Below, piece by piece: positions 54,588-63,638 of a stretch of 64,000 bases of DNA. Numbering within the stretch: the first letter of the stretch is position 1; each line of letters opens with the position of its first letter. The stretch comes from an uncultured Spirochaetaceae bacterium (lineage in GTDB: Bacteria; Spirochaetota; Spirochaetia; Treponematales; Treponemataceae). Below the pieces are notes generated by a model that saw nothing but the letters and a program-made list of their open reading frames with translations, was not told the DNA's origin and made no database searches. The translations under genes and the position numbers were made by a program. Where the stretch lies: positions 289,698-353,697 of the forward strand of contig CADCLG010000001.1 in NCBI GenBank assembly GCA_902802305.1, given 5' to 3'.

Positions 54588-55982
54588 ATGTACAAAACAA
54601 GAGAAAAGTTTATTTCAATTGGTATTTACGTTCTGGCCGTAATATTATTTATTGGTTTTTCCTTATTTTTAATTCCGGCAAAAGTAAATGAAGAATATTC
54701 GATATATTCCTTTCTGATTATTGTTGCGATTTTTTTTGCAATCATTTTATTGTGTACCAGAATCCGCTCTATTTTATTAAAATTAGCAAAACGTGACACA
54801 ATAGATACCGGTGAAACTTTGATAATCCGGGATTTTATTGAACGCCTTAAATTCTGTTACTCACTTGATGATTTTTATGGTGCTATAGGTGATTATCTCG
54901 AAAAACGCGGTGACTGTTCTGTTCTTTTGATTGACCGAACAAGAAACTATGTTTTGTATAACAGTCCTGACCGTCTCACCACATCCGAGCGAACACGAAA
55001 AAAGATAGACCAGTATTTTGATGAACAGTGGCAGGACGGTATATTCTTCTTTGATAAAGACTTTGGTATTACCTCAAAATTCAAAAAAGCGCGTGGCTTC
55101 TTCCTTTGTTCCGAAAAGCAGCACATGTTCGTATTCTGTAATTACACACGTCTTTTTGACAGTACAATTTATTCCCAGCTATTTGAAGAATATAAACGTT
55201 TTATTACCCGTACAAGAACAATTTCAACCTTGTCAGAAATTGCCGCTACAACAACCGAATGGCAGCAGCTTGCAGAAACCCAGCAATCCTTCTTACCTCA
55301 AAAAATCCCAAATATTCCAAAACTAAAGATTGCTACCTACTTCCGCCCTCTCGTAAACGTATCGGGCGACTACTTCTCAATTTTGCCTATCGATTCCTCA
55401 AAAACCCTTCTCATGCTTGGCGACGTATCCGGTAAAGGTCTTCCAGCTGCTCTTATCATGGGTTTGGTAATGAATACAGTAAAAATTATTGAAGACAAAG
55501 AAGATTTGGTTGGTGTAATCCATGCTATTGATAAAGCTATCAAAGGAATGCACCTTCAGGATAAATATACAGTATTGTTCCTTGGAATCGTCGATACAGA
55601 AAAAATGAAGATTCGTTATATCAACGCTTCCATGTCTGACCCTCTGATTCTTTCACCATCTCCTGATGGATATCGCATAAAGCCATTAACTTCAAATGCT
55701 TCTCTTATCGGTATTCTTGATGTTGGCGATATCACAGTTGCCGAAAAACGTCTTTTCCGCGGTGATACCATTCTTATGGCAACTGACGGTGTGTCTGAAG
55801 TTATGGATGACAGTGGTGTTGAATTGGGTGATACAGATTTGTATAAGAAAACCCTTATTGCAGGTGCCGCAAAGAGTCCTCAGGAATTTGTTGACGATAT
55901 AGTAAATCTTATCTGGAGATATAATGGCGATAAAAAACTCCATGATGACGTTACAATGATGATTGCAAAGGTAGGTTATTAA
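54588..55982 (+). CDS. Membrane-anchored SpoIIE/RsbU-type phosphatase
   Basis: 464 residues from ATG 54588 with GAGG ahead. Two membrane helices (about 10-32 and 42-64) are followed by a GAF-like sensor region (about 85-210) and a PP2C/SpoIIE phosphatase domain (about 240-464). Metal-binding Asp are visible in VSGDYF, LGDVSGKG, MATDGVSEV and HDDVTMMIA. Such enzymes dephosphorylate STAS-domain antagonists and thus free or lock anti-sigma factors. It is one base from the next phosphatase gene, and a STAS gene ends the operon. Confidence 0.88.
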   Translation: MYKTREKFISIGIYVLAVILFIGFSLFLIPAKVNEEYSIYSFLIIVAIFFAIILLCTRIRSILLKLAKRDTIDTGETLIIRDFIERLKFCYSLDDFYGAIGDYLEKRGDCSVLLIDRTRNYVLYNSPDRLTTSERTRKKIDQYFDEQWQDGIFFFDKDFGITSKFKKARGFFLCSEKQHMFVFCNYTRLFDSTIYSQLFEEYKRFITRTRTISTLSEIAATTTEWQQLAETQQSFLPQKIPNIPKLKIATYFRPLVNVSGDYFSILPIDSSKTLLMLGDVSGKGLPAALIMGLVMNTVKIIEDKEDLVGVIHAIDKAIKGMHLQDKYTVLFLGIVDTEKMKIRYINASMSDPLILSPSPDGYRIKPLTSNASLIGILDVGDITVAEKRLFRGDTILMATDGVSEVMDDSGVELGDTDLYKKTLIAGAAKSPQEFVDDIVNLIWRYNGDKKLHDDVTMMIAKVGY

Positions 55983-55983
55983 T

Positions 55984-58440
55984 ATGATTTTTGTTGTCTT
56001 GAATGCGGCTGTAGTTGCTGCTTTTGTTGCACTCACTTTCTATGTAGATAAAAAAGTAAAGCTTGAAACCCAGAGCGGTAATGCTATGGTTGTTCCTCTA
56101 CTTATTGCAAGTGTTGAATCATTCCTTTTCTTCTTTGTAATGTTATTTAGACATGTTTGGTTAGATGGTTTTACCGGCCAGCTGATGAGAATTGTTTTTG
56201 TACTGGACGTAATATTTTTTGTAATGTTCAGTTTTGGTCTTATTGGAATTGTGGCAAATGTCAGAAAATTTTCCATTCAGCTGCTAAAAATTATATTCAT
56301 TGCGTTTGGTGTTTTTATTGTATACAGACGCTTTGATGCTGTTGATATTTCACAAAATAACAGTTTGTACATTGGTTCTGAATACCTTTTCTCTGAAGAA
56401 TCTGGGGCACGGGAATTTTTCCCTTGGACTTGGGTAACTTTGTACAATGCTATATTTAAGGTTTCCCTTCCTACAATCTGCTTTTTATTCCTTACACTTT
56501 TGCAGGAAAAGAAAGGCATTTCTATACAGCGTTATCAGGGACTTGTAGTTGGTGAAGGAATCATTTCTTTGTGGATTCTTCAGCTTTTCTTCCAGTTTAT
56601 GTCTGAACGCGAACCTGGTTTTACATCCATGTTCCTTTATTCATACCTCCTGATGTTCATAATTATTATTTCAGGTCTTTCTCAAAAGACAATTCCTTCA
56701 GGAAGAGTTGTTTTTGCCTCTCTCTTTAAGTTTGTCCTTTCATATCTTATTCCTGGCTGTGCTTTGGGATTAGGCGTTATGTTCCTTCAGCCTTCTGATA
56801 CAATTTTCCATGCAGGATTTATTTTCAACTTCTCCCTCATGGCAATTATTGCAATTATTTTTTCTCTCAAAATATCACAGATTCTTTCATCTTCTACAAA
56901 AATATATACAGCTGATTACGCCGCTTCTCTTGAACGTGATCTTGCTTCTATTGACTACAGTGGTGAAATGGATCAGATTACAAACCGAATGTATGAGATT
57001 TTCAGAAAGAACATTCAGGCTTCTTCTGTAAACGTTTATATTACTAACAATAAAGGTATGCTTGATACCGCATATTCTTCTAATGGAATGCAGTTATCTC
57101 TGCCTGTAAATACATCAATGTTTGAAACTCTTTTGAATGAAAACAAATCTGTAGTCTGCTATTCAGAAGTAGGAAACAAGCATATTCTTTCTTCAATAGA
57201 AAAGGAGCTTTTTGATTTCTTTGACAAAACAAAATCAGATGCTCTCTTCGTTTTGAATGAAGGTCATAGTATTCACGGTTTAATTACCTTAGGAAAACGT
57301 GTAAATGGCGACCATTATAAGGAATATGATTATACAACCTTCTTAAAATTGTATTCATACTTCTTTGTATTTGGCTATTACATGCGTAATATTTCCAACA
57401 AAGATATTATTTCAATCGTTAATCGAGAAATCCGCATGTCTTCTCAGATTATTACTTCAATCCAGGAAGATATTGACCATATTAAAAATGAAAAGATTGA
57501 CAGCGGTTATCTGATGGTTCCTGCCCACAATATTGGTGGTGAGTTCATTGATTTTATCCGCCTTACAGATACACGCCATCTCTTTGTAGTAGGTGACTTG
57601 AGTGGTAAAGGTATTGCGGCTTCTATGAACATGGTTATCTTAAAATCCATCATCAGAACATATCTTGCAGAAACTCATGATTTTAAGGAGCTGGTAATTA
57701 AAATCAACAGCTTTATCCGTGATTCTTTGCAGAAGGGTACGATTTTTGCCGGTCTTTTTGCTTTAATCGATTTCCAGACAGATACAATGTATTACATCAA
57801 CTGCGGTATTCCGGTTTTGATGCTTTATACCCAGGTTTATAATAACGTTATTGAAATCCAGGGTTCAGGTCATGTTCTTGGCTTTGTAAAGGATTTGACT
57901 CCTTATGTTTCTGTAAAAACAACTAAATTAAACCGTGGTGATATCATTCTTGCCTGTACAGACGGTCTTGTTCAGTCACATTCTCTTCGTGGTGAACAGT
58001 TTGGAAAAGAACGAATCCAGCAGTGTGTTCTTGATAATTCTACTTATCCAGCCCAGCGTATGGCCCAGTTCACCTTTGACAGCCTGACTAAGTTTATGTC
58101 AAAAGAAATGGAAGATGACGTTTCTATTCTTGTTCTTAAGTATGAAACTGCCGCAAGCTTTGCAGATAAGGCAGCTGAAGAAGCAAGAAAAGAAGAAGAA
58201 AAGCGACAGGAAGAAGTTCAGCAAGAAGAAAAACCTCAGACAGAAGCAGCTCCTGTTGAAGCAGAAGTTACGCCTGCCGAAGCATCAGCCGAAAGTGCGC
58301 CAGCAGAAGCAGTTGAAACTTCAGCACCAGAAGCTTCTTCATCAGAACTTTCTGCAGAAAAAAGCGATAATCCTTTTGAAGACCCTGATATTCCAGATTT
58401 GAGCAACCTTGACGAAATGCTTAAAATGGCAGGCCTCTAA
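55984..58440 (+). CDS. Multi-helix SpoIIE/RsbU-type phosphatase
   Basis: 818 residues. About eight membrane helices (1-305), a GAF-like region (about 320-470), a PP2C/SpoIIE domain (about 515-720: VVGDLSGKGIAASM, ACTDGLVQSHS, EDDVSILVLKYE) and a Glu/Ala/Pro-rich tail ending in NPFEDPDIPDLSNLDEM. The first metal motif reads GGEFID where GGDF or SGDY is usual, so one Asp is replaced by Glu. The membrane region may sense a signal outside. Its start is 1 bp after the preceding gene, implying coupling. The charged tail may dock a partner. Confidence 0.87.
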   Translation: MIFVVLNAAVVAAFVALTFYVDKKVKLETQSGNAMVVPLLIASVESFLFFFVMLFRHVWLDGFTGQLMRIVFVLDVIFFVMFSFGLIGIVANVRKFSIQLLKIIFIAFGVFIVYRRFDAVDISQNNSLYIGSEYLFSEESGAREFFPWTWVTLYNAIFKVSLPTICFLFLTLLQEKKGISIQRYQGLVVGEGIISLWILQLFFQFMSEREPGFTSMFLYSYLLMFIIIISGLSQKTIPSGRVVFASLFKFVLSYLIPGCALGLGVMFLQPSDTIFHAGFIFNFSLMAIIAIIFSLKISQILSSSTKIYTADYAASLERDLASIDYSGEMDQITNRMYEIFRKNIQASSVNVYITNNKGMLDTAYSSNGMQLSLPVNTSMFETLLNENKSVVCYSEVGNKHILSSIEKELFDFFDKTKSDALFVLNEGHSIHGLITLGKRVNGDHYKEYDYTTFLKLYSYFFVFGYYMRNISNKDIISIVNREIRMSSQIITSIQEDIDHIKNEKIDSGYLMVPAHNIGGEFIDFIRLTDTRHLFVVGDLSGKGIAASMNMVILKSIIRTYLAETHDFKELVIKINSFIRDSLQKGTIFAGLFALIDFQTDTMYYINCGIPVLMLYTQVYNNVIEIQGSGHVLGFVKDLTPYVSVKTTKLNRGDIILACTDGLVQSHSLRGEQFGKERIQQCVLDNSTYPAQRMAQFTFDSLTKFMSKEMEDDVSILVLKYETAASFADKAAEEARKEEEKRQEEVQQEEKPQTEAAPVEAEVTPAEASAESAPAEAVETSAPEASSSELSAEKSDNPFEDPDIPDLSNLDEMLKMAGL

Positions 58441-58475
58441 TAAATTGATTAAAGAGAATTGATTAAGGAGTTTTT

Positions 58476-58802
58476 ATGGATCAGTTAAGTATAGTAGAAA
58501 AAGACGGTGCAAACTATCATTTATATGAACTTGAAGGCGCTCTGAATGCCTATACCTTGGGCGAGTTTCAGAACACACTTTATTCAGCAGTTTTAAAAAA
58601 TAATATTGTTCTTGATATGTCAAAATTGATAGAACTGGATGCTTCTGGAATCGGTCTTTTGATGGCAGCCTTTAATGATAGTGAAGAAGCAAATCATAAA
58701 TTATATTTTATGTCTATGTCCAACGAATCAGAAAAGGCGATTGCTTCCACAGGCTTTAAGTCGCTCTTTAATATAGTAAACTCCGTCACGGAAGTACATT
58801 AA
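58476..58802 (+). CDS. STAS-domain anti-sigma factor antagonist
   Basis: 108 residues, a single STAS domain. The core LIELDASGIGLLMAAF holds the Ser (about 51) that is phosphorylated by a partner kinase in SpoIIAA/RsbV proteins and dephosphorylated by SpoIIE-type enzymes; two of these lie directly upstream. No RsbW-type kinase gene is present in the window. AAGGAG precedes the ATG. A strong terminator follows. Confidence 0.9.
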   Translation: MDQLSIVEKDGANYHLYELEGALNAYTLGEFQNTLYSAVLKNNIVLDMSKLIELDASGIGLLMAAFNDSEEANHKLYFMSMSNESEKAIASTGFKSLFNIVNSVTEVH

Positions 58803-58843
58803 CAATTAAGAATTGACAATGGACAATTGACAATTAGTTAGAT

Positions 58844-58893
58844 AAAAAAAAGGCGGTGATTGAGCAAAAATTTTAGGTCAATCACCGCTTTTT
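58844..58893. terminator. Bidirectional intrinsic terminator
   Basis: Stem GCGGTGATTGA (58853-58863) and TCAATCACCGC (58878-58888), with A run on the left and T run on the right. It ends the phosphatase operon and can also stop leuS transcripts. Confidence 0.9.
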
Positions 58894-58982
58894 CTTTATA
58901 AAACAATGTACCAGTTTTGCGTATGCAAAACTTGTAACGGAGACCGTAGAAATATATGGTATAATTACAACAGAAGTCTCCG

Positions 58983-61535
58983 TTATTTGACTACAATATT
59001 AACCAGTTTATCTGGAACAATAATGCATTTTACAATTTCGTGGCCGTCGGTAAACTTCTTAACACCTTCATGTGCAAGTGCTGTTGCCTTCAATTCATCC
59101 TGACTTGTTCCAGGTGCTGCTTCAAAGGTATCACGTTTTTTTCCGTTTACCATTACAACAATTGTTTTAGCATCATCTTTTGCAAAATCAGCATTGATTG
59201 TTGGCCAGCTTTCGTAAGCAACAGATTTTGTGTTTCCAAGTTTATTCCAGAGTTCTTCACCAAGGTGAGGAGCATAAGGAGAGAGCAGTTTAACAAAATC
59301 ACTCCATAAGGCTTTTGGTACAGATTCAAGCTTTGATAAATCATTAATTAAAATCATCATCTGGCTTATTGCTGTGTTAAAATTCAATGTATCTGTATCA
59401 TCAGTAACTTTCTTAATAGTCTGCGCAAAAAGCTTGCGGGTTTCTACGAGTTTTTTGTCTTCAAGATGACCGGTAATATCAATATCAACCATTGGTTTTT
59501 CAGAAACTGCCCAAACCTTTTCAAGGAAACGGTGAATACCAACAATTCCCTGTGTTGACCAAGGTTTTGACATTGTAAGTGGTCCCATGAACATTTCGTA
59601 CATTCTTACAGAGTCTGCACCATACTGCTTAATCTGGTCATCAGGATTTACTACGTTTTTGAGGGATTTACTCATTTTGGCAACAACCTGTTCAAGTTCT
59701 TCGCCTGTTGCTTTTTCGTAGTATTTTCCATCATCACGCTGCTCAACTTCATCAACTGGTACAAGAGTTTTGTTATGGCGCTGATAAGCAAAAGAGGTAA
59801 TCATACCCTGGTTGATAAGGCGCTGGAATGGTTCTTTTGTAGAAACTAGGCCTAAATCATAAAGTACCTTGTGCCAGAATCTTGCATAAAGCAGATGAAG
59901 AACGGCATGTTCAGCACCACCAACATATAAATCAACTGGCATCCAATACTGTTCTGCTTCTTTTGAACAGAACTCCTTATTGTTGTTTGGATCAAGATAG
60001 CGCAGATAATACCAGCAGCTTCCGCCCCACTGAGGCATTGTATTTGTTTCTCTTTTTGCTGGCTTTCCGCATTTTGGACATTTGCAGTTTACCCATGATT
60101 CAATTCCTGCAAGAGGACTTTCACCAGTTCCTGTTGGCTGATAAGATTTTACATCAGGCAATTCAAGTGGAAGCTGATCTTCTGGAACAGGCACTGTACC
60201 GCAGTCTGGACAATGAATCAAAGGAATTGGTTCACCCCAATAACGCTGTCTACTGAAAATCCAGTCACGGAGTTTATAATTTACCGCTTTTTTGCCACAG
60301 CCTTTTTCTGCAAGCCAGGCAAGCATTTTTTCGATAGCATCTTTTTTGTTGAGACCATCGAGGAAGTCTGAATTAACGTGGATTCCGTCTTCTGTCCAGG
60401 CTTGTGTCTGAACATCAACCTGAGACTTTAAAACCTCAATAATAGGAAGATTGAACTTTTTAGCAAATTCCCAGTCGCGGGTATCGTGAGCTGGAACTGC
60501 CATAATTGCACCGGTTCCATAAGAAATAAGAACGTAATCAGCAACCCAGATAGGAATCTTTTTTCCGTTTACAGGATTAATTGCATAACTTCCGCTGAAA
60601 ACACCAGTTTTATCTTTTGCCAAATCTGTTCTTTCCAAATCAGATTTTTTAGCAGCATCATCACGATATTTTTCAACAGCAGCTTTTTGTTCGGCAGTTG
60701 TAAGGCGCTCAATAAGAGGATGTTCAGGAGAAACTACCATATAGGTTGCACCAAAAAGAGTATCGCAGCGGGTAGTGTAAACAGTGAGCTTATCGGAAGT
60801 AGGATTTCCATCCTTATCGGCAATAACGAAATCAACTTCTGCACCAATGGATTTTCCAATCCAGTTTTTCTGCATTATCTTAACGCTTTCCGGCCAGTCA
60901 AGAGAATCCAAATCTTCAAGCAGTCGGTCTGCGTAATCAGTAATTTTTAAAACCCACTGGCGGATTGTTTTGTGAGTAACAATGTTTCCACAACGTTCAC
61001 AGCGGCCTTCCTTTACCTCTTCGTTTGCAAGACCAGTTTTGCATGATGGACACCAGTTAATCGGTGTATTGCTTTCGTATGCAAGACCTTTTTTGTAGAG
61101 TTGAAGGAAAATCCACTGTGTCCATTTGTAATATTCAGGTTCACAGGTAGAAACGCAGCGATCCCAGTCGTAACTAAATCCAAGAGATTTTATCTGCTGT
61201 GTAAATTTATCAATATTCGCATGAGTAGTTGTTTTTGGGTGAGTCCCGGTTTTAATAGCATAATTTTCTGCCGGTAGACCAAAAGAGTCAAATCCCATTG
61301 GATGAAGTACGTTGTAACCTTTCATTCTTAGGTAGCGGCAGTAAATATCAGTTGCTGTGTAACCTTCAGGATGACCTACATGAAGTCCTGCTGCCGATGG
61401 ATACGGAAACATATCCAAAACATACATTCTTTTTTCTTTTGGGACAGACGGATCTTCTCTAACTTTAAAAATTTTGTTGTCTTCCCAATACTTCTGCCAT
61501 TTAGGCTCAATGTTTTCAAAAGGGTATTTGCTCAT
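58983..61535 (-). CDS. leuS: Leucyl-tRNA synthetase
   Basis: 850 residues. A class I synthetase that charges tRNA-Leu. The HIGH motif is [12 protein letters not shown], and the KMSKS motif is [14 protein letters not shown]. The editing domain with [16 protein letters not shown] lies between (about 220-420), and zinc-binding Cys groups ([18 protein letters not shown]) are visible. GAGG precedes the ATG. A -10-like TATAAT lies on the minus strand at 61570-61575. The stop overlaps one arm of a long-loop inverted repeat (58936-58944 with 58976-58984). Confidence 0.96.
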   Translation of the reverse strand: MSKYPFENIEPKWQKYWEDNKIFKVREDPSVPKEKRMYVLDMFPYPSAAGLHVGHPEGYTATDIYCRYLRMKGYNVLHPMGFDSFGLPAENYAIKTGTHPKTTTHANIDKFTQQIKSLGFSYDWDRCVSTCEPEYYKWTQWIFLQLYKKGLAYESNTPINWCPSCKTGLANEEVKEGRCERCGNIVTHKTIRQWVLKITDYADRLLEDLDSLDWPESVKIMQKNWIGKSIGAEVDFVIADKDGNPTSDKLTVYTTRCDTLFGATYMVVSPEHPLIERLTTAEQKAAVEKYRDDAAKKSDLERTDLAKDKTGVFSGSYAINPVNGKKIPIWVADYVLISYGTGAIMAVPAHDTRDWEFAKKFNLPIIEVLKSQVDVQTQAWTEDGIHVNSDFLDGLNKKDAIEKMLAWLAEKGCGKKAVNYKLRDWIFSRQRYWGEPIPLIHCPDCGTVPVPEDQLPLELPDVKSYQPTGTGESPLAGIESWVNCKCPKCGKPAKRETNTMPQWGGSCWYYLRYLDPNNNKEFCSKEAEQYWMPVDLYVGGAEHAVLHLLYARFWHKVLYDLGLVSTKEPFQRLINQGMITSFAYQRHNKTLVPVDEVEQRDDGKYYEKATGEELEQVVAKMSKSLKNVVNPDDQIKQYGADSVRMYEMFMGPLTMSKPWSTQGIVGIHRFLEKVWAVSEKPMVDIDITGHLEDKKLVETRKLFAQTIKKVTDDTDTLNFNTAISQMMILINDLSKLESVPKALWSDFVKLLSPYAPHLGEELWNKLGNTKSVAYESWPTINADFAKDDAKTIVVMVNGKKRDTFEAAPGTSQDELKATALAHEGVKKFTDGHEIVKCIIVPDKLVNIVVK

Positions 61536-61643
61536 TATAACGCCTCTAGTGATATTTTTATAGGAAACAATTATATCAAAATGAGGGGTGTGTTTAAAGT
61601 AGAAAAATGCGACTTGAAAAAGCGAATAATTACAAATATTTAT

Positions 61644-61672
61644 TTGATAAATGAAAATTTGTGTATTAGAAT
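61644..61672 (+). promoter_or_regulatory. Sigma-70-type promoter of the FGE-domain lipoprotein
   Basis: TTGATA (61644-61649), 17 bp, TAGAAT (61667-61672), 38 bp before the ATG at 61711; AAAGGAG lies ahead of the start. Confidence 0.5.
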
Positions 61673-61710
61673 ATATTTAAACATTTAACTTAATTATAAA
61701 AGGAGAACTT

Positions 61711-63285
61711 ATGAAAAAAGGTCTTATTAAATGTTTCGCAATTATTTGTGCTTTCACTTTTTTTTCTATGATAGGATGTGACAACGGGACAACTCCTGAT
61801 ACCCCCGACACAATGTACACTGTAACTTACAAGAGTCAATATGGAGCTCCACCTTCTGCAATAAAGGTTAAAAAAGATACAATTCTTACTGCTGAACAAC
61901 TTCCTCCCGTTTCTTATACTGGAGATTACGAATTTATCGGCTGGTACGATGGTGATGTACTTGCTGTTGCCGATGTTTACAAGGTTGTAAAAGATGTTAC
62001 TTTGAATGCCAAATGGGAAAAAGCAAGTGCACAGGAATGTACTGTATCCTATGTAACTGATTATGGAACAGCTCCTGTAGCAATAAAGGTTGCAAAAGAT
62101 ACGATTCTTACTGCAGGTCAACTTCCTAAAATAGAAGCAGCTGGTTACGATTTTATTGGTTGGAAAGATGGAGATTCGTATGTCCTTTATAACTCATATA
62201 AAGTAACGAAAAATGTAACACTCAAAGCAGAATTCGGAAAACAGCTTGTAATAAATGGTGTTTCATACGCAAATACATCTGAAGTTTTTGTAGAGGGGAA
62301 AACATTTACGGGGACATCAAATAAAGATTCAGATGGAAATGAAATAAATTATGAAGGTTCTTTCCCAGAAGGTACAAGTGTAACAATTAATTCTTATAGA
62401 ATTGGACGTTTTGAAGTTACTCAGGAATTGTATGCAGCTGTAATGGAAGGTTGTGTAATTTATAATGATGGTGATGAACCAGAGGATGGTCAGCCTGTAG
62501 TTACCAATCCAAGTTGGTGTGTTGATAAATATAAAGAAAAATTCGGATTGGAAAACTTTGGAATTCAGGAATACAGACCGGTAGATGAAGTTACCTGGTA
62601 TGATGCAATTTTATTCTGTAATGAACTTAGTAAGAAAGTTGGTCTGACCCCTGCATACAAAATGAAGATTCGTAGTGTTGCCAAATGGTATGAGGCTGAT
62701 TTGTCGGCAGGTACGGATGGCTATCATATAGAAAAAGCTGATGTAACTCCGATTGCTGGGGCAAATGGTTACAGATTACCTTATGAAACAGAATGGGAAT
62801 TTGCTGCAAGAGGTGCTAATCCAGATAGTGTAGAATGGAATTATCTTTTTGCTGGTTCTCCATGTGAAGAAGGTATTCTTTATTATGATGAAGTCAATGT
62901 TGGTATGGATGGGTACGGTTGGTATGCTTACAATAACATTACAGGAATTTCCAGCGAAGAAAATGTGACCTGGGATCCAGTTACAAAAGCAAATAAACCT
63001 GAAGGTTGGGGGTCTCATCAGGTTGGTCTTTTAAAACCTAATTCTCTTGGTATTTTTGACATGAGTGGAAATGTAATGGAATGGTGTTATGATGAAGTCG
63101 AAAAAACTGAGAAAGATCCTAATGATGAAACAAGGACAATTACAACAAAGAAACGAGTAGAACGTGGTGGAGCCTGGTATTTTGGTGCAAAAGAAGCTTC
63201 GGTTTCTAATAGAGATATGGCTGGACCGGCGGCTTATCGTTATAACGATTTAGGAATTCGCTTGGTTAGAACTTGTTCTGAATAA
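61711..63285 (+). CDS. Lipoprotein with InlB-type repeats and FGE-sulfatase domain
   Basis: 524 residues. Lipobox SMIGCDN at Cys23. Two InlB B-like repeats (about 35-175; FIGWYDGD and FIGWKDGD, each ending in VTLNAKW or VTLKAEF) precede a formylglycine-generating-enzyme-like domain (about 190-520: RFEVTQELYAAVM, RLPYETEWEFAARG, DMSGNVMEWCYDE, RGGAWYFG, LGIRLVRT). True FGE oxidises a sulfatase Cys using a Cys pair; I do not see both. Most bacterial lipoproteins with this fold are binding proteins, or of unknown role. Likely surface-exposed. Confidence 0.87.
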   Translation: MKKGLIKCFAIICAFTFFSMIGCDNGTTPDTPDTMYTVTYKSQYGAPPSAIKVKKDTILTAEQLPPVSYTGDYEFIGWYDGDVLAVADVYKVVKDVTLNAKWEKASAQECTVSYVTDYGTAPVAIKVAKDTILTAGQLPKIEAAGYDFIGWKDGDSYVLYNSYKVTKNVTLKAEFGKQLVINGVSYANTSEVFVEGKTFTGTSNKDSDGNEINYEGSFPEGTSVTINSYRIGRFEVTQELYAAVMEGCVIYNDGDEPEDGQPVVTNPSWCVDKYKEKFGLENFGIQEYRPVDEVTWYDAILFCNELSKKVGLTPAYKMKIRSVAKWYEADLSAGTDGYHIEKADVTPIAGANGYRLPYETEWEFAARGANPDSVEWNYLFAGSPCEEGILYYDEVNVGMDGYGWYAYNNITGISSEENVTWDPVTKANKPEGWGSHQVGLLKPNSLGIFDMSGNVMEWCYDEVEKTEKDPNDETRTITTKKRVERGGAWYFGAKEASVSNRDMAGPAAYRYNDLGIRLVRTCSE

Positions 63286-63334
63286 TTAAAAAAAAGTTAA
63301 AATAATTTATTTTTCTTCGATATTTAAATATATA

Positions 63335-63382
63335 AGGAACAATCTTTAAGTGCTTTTTTCTTGACATTTAGGGATTGTTCTT
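63335..63382 (+). terminator. Possible terminator of the FGE-domain lipoprotein
   Basis: AAGGAACAATC (63334-63344) pairs with GATTGTTCTTT (63373-63383) across a loop of about 28 bases. The right arm overlaps the next promoter. The long loop makes the call uncertain. Confidence 0.4.
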
Positions 63383-63388
63383 TATACT
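63361..63388 (+). promoter_or_regulatory. Sigma-70 promoter ahead of the last lipoprotein
   Basis: TTGACA (63361-63366, perfect -35), 16 bp, TATACT (63383-63388). It would give a leader of about 245 bases before the ATG at 63639. Confidence 0.65.
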
Positions 63389-63440
63389 ATTTATGGTTAA
63401 GAATTGTTATAACAAAATATTATTTAATTATGAATTCTCG

Positions 63441-63492
63441 AAAAAAACGTGTGGGAGGCATGGGGCTTTGATATACGTTTTTTTATTTTTTT
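63441..63492 (+). promoter_or_regulatory. Terminator-like hairpin within the leader, possible attenuator
   Basis: AAAAAAACGT (63441-63450) pairs with ACGTTTTTTT (63475-63484) around a G-rich loop; two G-U pairs may extend the stem. T-rich sequence follows. It lies about 50 bases after the predicted transcript start and about 150 before the gene. A smaller hairpin, CACCGGAGAGGTG, lies at about 63556-63568. I recognise no known riboswitch. Confidence 0.45.
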
Positions 63493-63638
63493 ATATCATT
63501 CTAAACAAAAAGTTGTTCTTTTTTGAAAAAGTTATTTAAAAATCTCGAAAATAGACACCGGAGAGGTGAATTATTTAGTTTAAAATGTGTTTTTTTGATA
63601 TTGATGACACTTTATTCTAGTTTAAGGGGTAAAAGACT

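Noticed and set aside
61690..62121. 143-codon minus-strand frame
   Set aside because: Antisense to the FGE-domain lipoprotein and without its own ribosome site.
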